A DNA stretch of 45,059 nt from Cupriavidus basilensis OR16 (GTDB taxonomy: Bacteria; Pseudomonadota; Gammaproteobacteria; Burkholderiales; Burkholderiaceae): contig NZ_AHJE01000014.1 of the NCBI RefSeq assembly GCF_000243095.1, forward strand, positions 1 through 45,059, in the 5' to 3' direction. This document shows positions 41,593-45,059 of the stretch, piece after piece; the stretch's first letter is position 1, and every line of letters begins with the position of its first letter. A program made the translations under genes and the position numbers. The notes under the pieces were generated by a model that had not been told where the DNA came from, made no database searches, and saw nothing but the letters and a program-made list of their open reading frames with translations.

Positions 41593-42840
41593 TCAGCGGA
41601 AAAACAGGTAGGCGATGCCGACCGCCGCGCACAAGCCGACAAGATCGGCGAACAGGGCACAGGCAAGCGCATGCCGTGTGTTGCGGATATTGACGCTGCC
41701 GAAGTACACGGCGAGCACATAGAAGGTGGTTTCAGTCGAGCCCTGGATGATCGCGGCGAGCTTGCCCTGGAAGGAGTCGACCCCATAGGTGCTCATGACG
41801 TCGATCATCAGGCCGCGGGCGCCCGCGCCCGACAGGATTTTCATCAACCCGACCGGTAGTGCGGGAACGAAGGCGGTGTCCAGGCCCAGCCAGGCAAAAG
41901 CGGCTGCAAGGCCGTGCATCAGGACATCCATGCACCCGGTCACCCGAAACAGCCCGATCGCCACCAGGATCGCCACCAGATAAGGAATGATCTGCACCGC
42001 GACCCCAAAGCCCTCCTTGGCGCCGTCGATGAAGGCATCGTAGACGTTGATGCCGCGCACGGCGCCGCAAATCAGGAAGACCACGACCAGCGTCAGGATG
42101 AAGCCGCTGCCGGCCAGGGCGGTGGTGGCGCTTACCTGTTCCGGGGGCGCGTGCCGCAGCCAGAGGAAGAGCCCGCCGACAGCCGCCGCCAGCAGCCCGA
42201 AGGCGGCCAGCACGGCTGGCTTGAGCAGGCTGAGCCGCTGCGTCCAGGCCACTGCCAGCAAGCCGGCGACGCAGGACACGCAAGTGGCGAGCAGGGTCGG
42301 AAGGAAGATGTCCGCGGCATTGAATCCGACCAGGCCTTGCTTGACCGCGATCGCTTGCCGCATGGCGATCACCGAGGTCGGGATCAGTGTCAAGCCAGCC
42401 GTGTTCAGCACGATGAACATGATTTGCGCATTGCTGGCGGTGTCAGCGCGAGGATTGAGCGACTGCAGCTCCCGCATGGCGTTAAGCCCAAGCGGCGTTG
42501 CTGCATTATCCAACCCCAGCATATTGGCTGACACATTCATCATCATCGCGCCCTGGGCCGGGTGACCCTGCGGAACGCCAGGGAAGAAGTGGCGCAATAG
42601 CGGGTTGACCACACGTGCGAATACGTCGACCACGCCGGCGCGTTCGCCAATGCGCATGATGCCCAGCCATAGACTCATGACGCCCGCCAGGCCAAGCGAA
42701 ATCTCGAACGCGGTGCGTGCGTTGTCGAACAGGCTAGCCAGCATCGCCGGAAACACCGCGGTATCGCCTGTCGCCACGCGAATGCAGGCGACGACGAAGG
42801 CGATCAGGAAGAAGGATAGCCAGACCAGGTTGAGAGCCAT
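41593..42840 (-). CDS. fused SpmA-SpmB-type nucleoside-recognition (Gate domain) membrane protein
   Basis: This 415-residue inner-membrane protein corresponds to spore-maturation proteins SpmA and SpmB joined into one chain; in non-sporulating bacteria the role is unknown, although transport is suspected. It starts MALNLVWLSFFLIAFVVACIRVATGD. The SpmA half has NVSANMLGLDNAATPLGLNAMRELQSLNP and IVLNTAGLTLIPTSVIAMR. The SpmB half has GAKEGFGVAVQIIPYLVAILVAIGLFR and GVDSFQGKLAAIIQGSTETTFYVLAVYFGSV. About ten membrane helices are present. It is divergent from the GntR gene, which may control it. Confidence 0.88.
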   Translation of the reverse strand: MALNLVWLSFFLIAFVVACIRVATGDTAVFPAMLASLFDNARTAFEISLGLAGVMSLWLGIMRIGERAGVVDVFARVVNPLLRHFFPGVPQGHPAQGAMMMNVSANMLGLDNAATPLGLNAMRELQSLNPRADTASNAQIMFIVLNTAGLTLIPTSVIAMRQAIAVKQGLVGFNAADIFLPTLLATCVSCVAGLLAVAWTQRLSLLKPAVLAAFGLLAAAVGGLFLWLRHAPPEQVSATTALAGSGFILTLVVVFLICGAVRGINVYDAFIDGAKEGFGVAVQIIPYLVAILVAIGLFRVTGCMDVLMHGLAAAFAWLGLDTAFVPALPVGLMKILSGAGARGLMIDVMSTYGVDSFQGKLAAIIQGSTETTFYVLAVYFGSVNIRNTRHALACALFADLVGLCAAVGIAYLFFR

Positions 42841-43100
42841 CGGCGAGTGGGAGGCGGGGTTTGGGAGAGGCTACGCATCATAGCCTGCCGGGCCACGCCC
42901 CCGGCCCAAGGATGCCGCGTTGAGCCTGGGCCGTCGGGCCGGGCCATGGCGTGGGCCTTGGCACTGGCAAGGTGTGTCGCGCAAAAATCCGCAGTGCGCC
43001 GGTATACAATGTGGACAATACTGCCGCGGCCGCCTTGCCCGTTCACCTTGCGGGCCTGCGCCGCGATCCCTGATCCCTTTGCTGAGCCAAGCCAGAACCT

Positions 43101-43817
43101 ATGTCCGACGCCCCTGGTACCGAACACGCTCTCTCTGGTTCGGATTCCGCTGGCGCCAGCCTTGGCGCCCAGCACTCCCCATTGTTTGCCCTGGTGACCG
43201 ATACGTTGCGCGAGCGCATCCTCGGCGGGCAGTACAGCCAAGGCGAGCGCCTGGTCGAAAACAAGCTCTCCACTGAACTGGGTGTGTCGCGCATCCCCGT
43301 GCGGGAAGCGCTGCGCGCGCTAGCCGCCGAAGGCCTGGTGCGCATCGAGCCCCGGCGGGGCGCATCGGTGGCAACGCTGTCGCCGAACATCGCCAAGGAA
43401 ATGGTGGAAGTGCGTGCCACGCTGGAGGGCCTTAACGCCAAGCTGGCCGCCCAGCGCCGTGACCCTGCCCTGATTGCAGAACTCAACGAAGTGCTGCGCC
43501 AGGGCACCGAGGCCGCCGCGAGCGGACGCTCGGAGCGCTTCATCGAACTGAATACACGCTTTCATGAGGTGCTGGGCAATATCGCAGCCAATAGCGTGCT
43601 GCAGGATATGGTGCGCACGCTCAGGGAGCGCACGGGCTTGCTGTTCGCGCCGGCCAACGTCACGCGCGCACGGCAGAACTGGGAAGAGCATGCACAGATC
43701 CTGCAGGCAGTCATTGCCGGCGATGCGGATCTGGCCGCGCTGCTGGCGACGCGGCACGTCTATAGCGCCGCCAAGGCAGCTGAAGATATGGCGGAGGTCG
43801 GGGCAGTGGGTTCCTGA
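43101..43817 (+). CDS. GntR family transcriptional regulator (FadR/FCD subfamily)
   Basis: This 238-residue regulator has a winged helix at residues about 28-95 (LFALVTDTLRERILGGQYSQGERLVENKLSTELGVSRIPVREALRALAAEGLVRIEPRRGASVATLS) and an FCD ligand-binding domain after it (EVRATLEGLNAKLAAQ, ELNTRFHEVLGNIAANSVLQDMVRTL, EEHAQILQAVIAGDADLAALL). FCD regulators often sense organic acids. A TATACAAT -10-like sequence is at 43003-43010 upstream, without a clear -35. It is divergent from the SpmA-SpmB gene. Confidence 0.92.
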   Translation: MSDAPGTEHALSGSDSAGASLGAQHSPLFALVTDTLRERILGGQYSQGERLVENKLSTELGVSRIPVREALRALAAEGLVRIEPRRGASVATLSPNIAKEMVEVRATLEGLNAKLAAQRRDPALIAELNEVLRQGTEAAASGRSERFIELNTRFHEVLGNIAANSVLQDMVRTLRERTGLLFAPANVTRARQNWEEHAQILQAVIAGDADLAALLATRHVYSAAKAAEDMAEVGAVGS

Positions 43818-43976
43818 GCGTTGGTAGATAGTATTCGATATACGAAAGTGATCCTATACCGAACCCAGTCTGCTTCCGACGCGGCAATTGTGTAGCTTGC
43901 CGTTGATTCTATTGATGTTCCAGGGCATTCAACAAGATGCGCACTGCCCCAGGGTGGGGCGTTTGCGTGCCCCGGT

Positions 43977-44006
43977 ATGACGCATCGCACCAAAAATCGG
44001 TATACT
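43977..44006 (+). promoter_or_regulatory. putative promoter of the 56-codon ORF
   Basis: ATGACG (43977-43982), an 18-bp spacer and TATACT (44001-44006) form a sigma70-like promoter about 30 bp before the small ORF. Confidence 0.45.
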
Positions 44007-44039
44007 GTCAATCCTGATGAATCACAATAGGGATTGACC

Positions 44040-44210
44040 ATGGACTACCCGACGCCCGCCTATTTCCGGCAGTCGGTTGGCGAGCAACTGCTGGCCCACT
44101 ATGCCGAGCGCGATGTGGTACGCCATCGCACGCCGCTCCTGCCCATTCGTTGGCCGAGCCTGCGTTCCTTGTTCCGTCGCCATTGCATGCGCGACCAAAA
44201 GGCGGTCTGA
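44040..44210 (+). CDS. 56-residue basic small protein, unknown
   Basis: This short ORF encodes MDYPTPAYFRQSVGEQLLAH, then a run ending RSLFRRHCMRDQKAV, and stops at 44210. AGGGA lies 6 bp before the ATG, and a promoter-like sequence lies further upstream. The C-terminal half is strongly basic (RHRTPLLPIRW, FRRH). It is not a recognised family. It ends 10 bp from the stop of the convergent DUF488 gene. The combination of promoter, ribosome-binding site and neat spacing supports a real small gene, but nothing else does. Confidence 0.45.
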   Translation: MDYPTPAYFRQSVGEQLLAHYAERDVVRHRTPLLPIRWPSLRSLFRRHCMRDQKAV

Positions 44211-44220
44211 CGGCATCAGC

Positions 44221-44616
44221 CTAAGATAGTGCGGCTCCGCGGGCCGCCAGCAGGGAGCGCAATATAGAGCGGTGGCATCTCTGCTCGTGTTCGCAATAGC
44301 AGCCAATCGAGAAATTCGTTTGCTGCGACATCGCGGCCAGCAGATCCAGCGTCCTGCTGGCTTCCGGGCGCGCCATCTCCGCGCGGAAGTGCCGCTCGAA
44401 TGCCCGCCACGCCTTGTCATCTCCTTCGGCCTGTATCCCCAAGGCCTGCGCAACCAGTTCGGTAGAGGGCGAGAGGTTCGGAAACCACACATCGTAGTAG
44501 TCCCGCGTGGCGAACTCGGATTTCGGCACGCCGCGTGGCGGCCGGCGCACGGTGCCGATGCGGATTCCCTCGTCGGGCAGGCGGGGCGAGCCCAGCTTCA
44601 CGATGCGAATGGTCAT
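44221..44616 (-). CDS. DUF488 family protein
   Basis: This 131-residue protein starts MTIRIVKLGSPRLPDEGIRIGTVRRPPRGVPKSEFATRDYYDVWFPNLSPS. The C-terminal half has the DUF488 signature CYCEHEQRCHRSILRSLL, with a Cys-x-Cys and Arg-Cys-His-Arg-Ser site. GGGAG lies 5-9 bp upstream of the ATG at 44616, and a TATATATAG stretch just beyond may be the -10. The biochemical function is not established. Confidence 0.85.
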   Translation of the reverse strand: MTIRIVKLGSPRLPDEGIRIGTVRRPPRGVPKSEFATRDYYDVWFPNLSPSTELVAQALGIQAEGDDKAWRAFERHFRAEMARPEASRTLDLLAAMSQQTNFSIGCYCEHEQRCHRSILRSLLAARGAALS

Positions 44617-44816
44617 GCAAGTTTCTCCCTATATATAGAGTGAGCCGAGGACCCGTCGGCGGGCTTCGTCCGGTGCCGCCCGGTCCGTTCGGCGTCCATA
44701 GTTTGCCGCAGCCAGGTGGCTGCCGGCTAGCGCTGCCGATTGCCATGGTGCGGACTACTCTAGATGAGTCTCTTGAGGCGCTTTTATGCCAATATTAGGA
44801 TCATTTCAGAAAAGGC

Positions 44817-44845
44817 TTGCCAGGACCGAGGGGGCGTCCTATTAT
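44817..44845 (+). promoter_or_regulatory. rRNA operon promoter P1
   Basis: TTGCCA (44817-44822), an exact 17-bp spacer and TATTAT (44840-44845) form a strong sigma70 promoter, followed by a C-rich discriminator. It is the first of two tandem promoters that read toward the 16S rRNA gene just outside the window. Confidence 0.78.
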
Positions 44846-44856
44846 TCGCCCCCTCG
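44827..44856. repeat. 10-bp inverted repeat bracketing the P1 -10 box
   Basis: Arms CGAGGGGGCG (44827-44836) and CGCCCCCTCG (44847-44856) are perfect complements around a 10-nt centre that contains the TATTAT box. It is either a regulator-binding dyad over P1 or a coincidence of a GC-rich discriminator and spacer. Confidence 0.6.
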
Positions 44857-44958
44857 CACCACGAAAGACCGCTGCAAAGCAGACGGGACAAGGGTTGCGA
44901 GGTTGGCAGGGGTGGTTGGCGGCGCGCACGGCGCAGCGAGCTGAAGGAAAAAAACCTG

Positions 44959-44987
44959 TTGACGAAACGATGATCACGCTTCATAAT
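44959..44987 (+). promoter_or_regulatory. rRNA operon promoter P2
   Basis: TTGACG (44959-44964), a 17-bp spacer and CATAAT (44982-44987) form a second sigma70 promoter 142 bp downstream of P1, just upstream of the boxB-like hairpin and boxA. Confidence 0.85.
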
Positions 44988-44989
44988 CT

Positions 44990-45059
44990 CGTTTCTCTGC
45001 TGCAGCAAACGCAGCGACGCGGTAAGCAAAGCGAACCGCGGTAAGTTCTTTAACAAACA
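44990..45059 (+). other. rRNA operon leader, cut by the window edge
   Basis: The leader transcript starts near 44994 (from P2) and runs off the right edge. It holds a hairpin with 6-bp arms CGCGGT (45018-45023) and ACCGCG (45035-45040), which fits boxB, and then AGTTCTTTAACAA (45044-45056), which is boxA for Nus-factor antitermination. The 16S rRNA gene is expected directly to the right. Confidence 0.85.

Noticed and set aside
43003..43010. TATACAAT as a complete promoter of the GntR gene
   Set aside because: No -35 hexamer is found at a suitable distance, so only the -10-like element can be stated.

Overview
This is a 45-kb stretch of GC-rich chromosomal DNA whose gene content points to a betaproteobacterium of the Burkholderiales, most likely Cupriavidus or a close Ralstonia-type relative. 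The supporting features are the divergent gspC with a gspG-to-gspF type II secretion operon, a single-chain indolepyruvate ferredoxin oxidoreductase, and an rRNA-operon leader at the right edge. The genus is inferred from overall resemblance; no database was searched. No phage, integrase, transposase or CRISPR array is visible.

Layout: 1-7144 holds leftward housekeeping and transport genes (an M20 amidohydrolase cut by the window edge, three MFS transporters, a VOC protein, a GNAT enzyme), interrupted by a rightward DODA-type dioxygenase. At 7285-11154 lie an HD-domain protein, a MarR/GbsR-type regulator and a tightly coupled three-gene envelope operon (membrane-anchored TIGR01777 epimerase, DUF4166, small membrane protein). 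One 20-bp operator-like motif occurs in front of both the regulator and the operon. At 11349 is an unknown gene broken by a 22-bp tandem duplication. At 12197-15491 is the indolepyruvate oxidoreductase with a frameshift. At 15820-17802 is a NYN-LOTUS protein carrying twenty 5-residue RQGEN-type repeats and a histone-H1-like tail.

17881-30296 is a complete type II secretion locus (gspG-H-I-J-K-L-M-N-D-E-F leftward, gspC rightward). Three of its genes (gspC, gspM, gspD) carry apparent single-base frameshifts. These, with the oxidoreductase frameshift, mean either that the sequence contains indel errors or that the secretion system is being lost.

30460-43817 holds an EF-hand protein, an Lrp regulator, a GNAT enzyme, a kefF-kefC glutathione-gated K+ efflux pair (kefC has lost about 60 nt of its RCK domain), a TetR regulator with a DUF1835 protein, an L,D-transpeptidase, a universal stress protein, a DUF1488 protein, a FUSC exporter, a candidate small RNA, a fused SpmA-SpmB membrane protein and a GntR regulator. 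The right end has a 56-codon ORF, a DUF488 protein, and then tandem promoters, a boxB-like hairpin and boxA of an rRNA operon whose 16S gene lies just outside the window.
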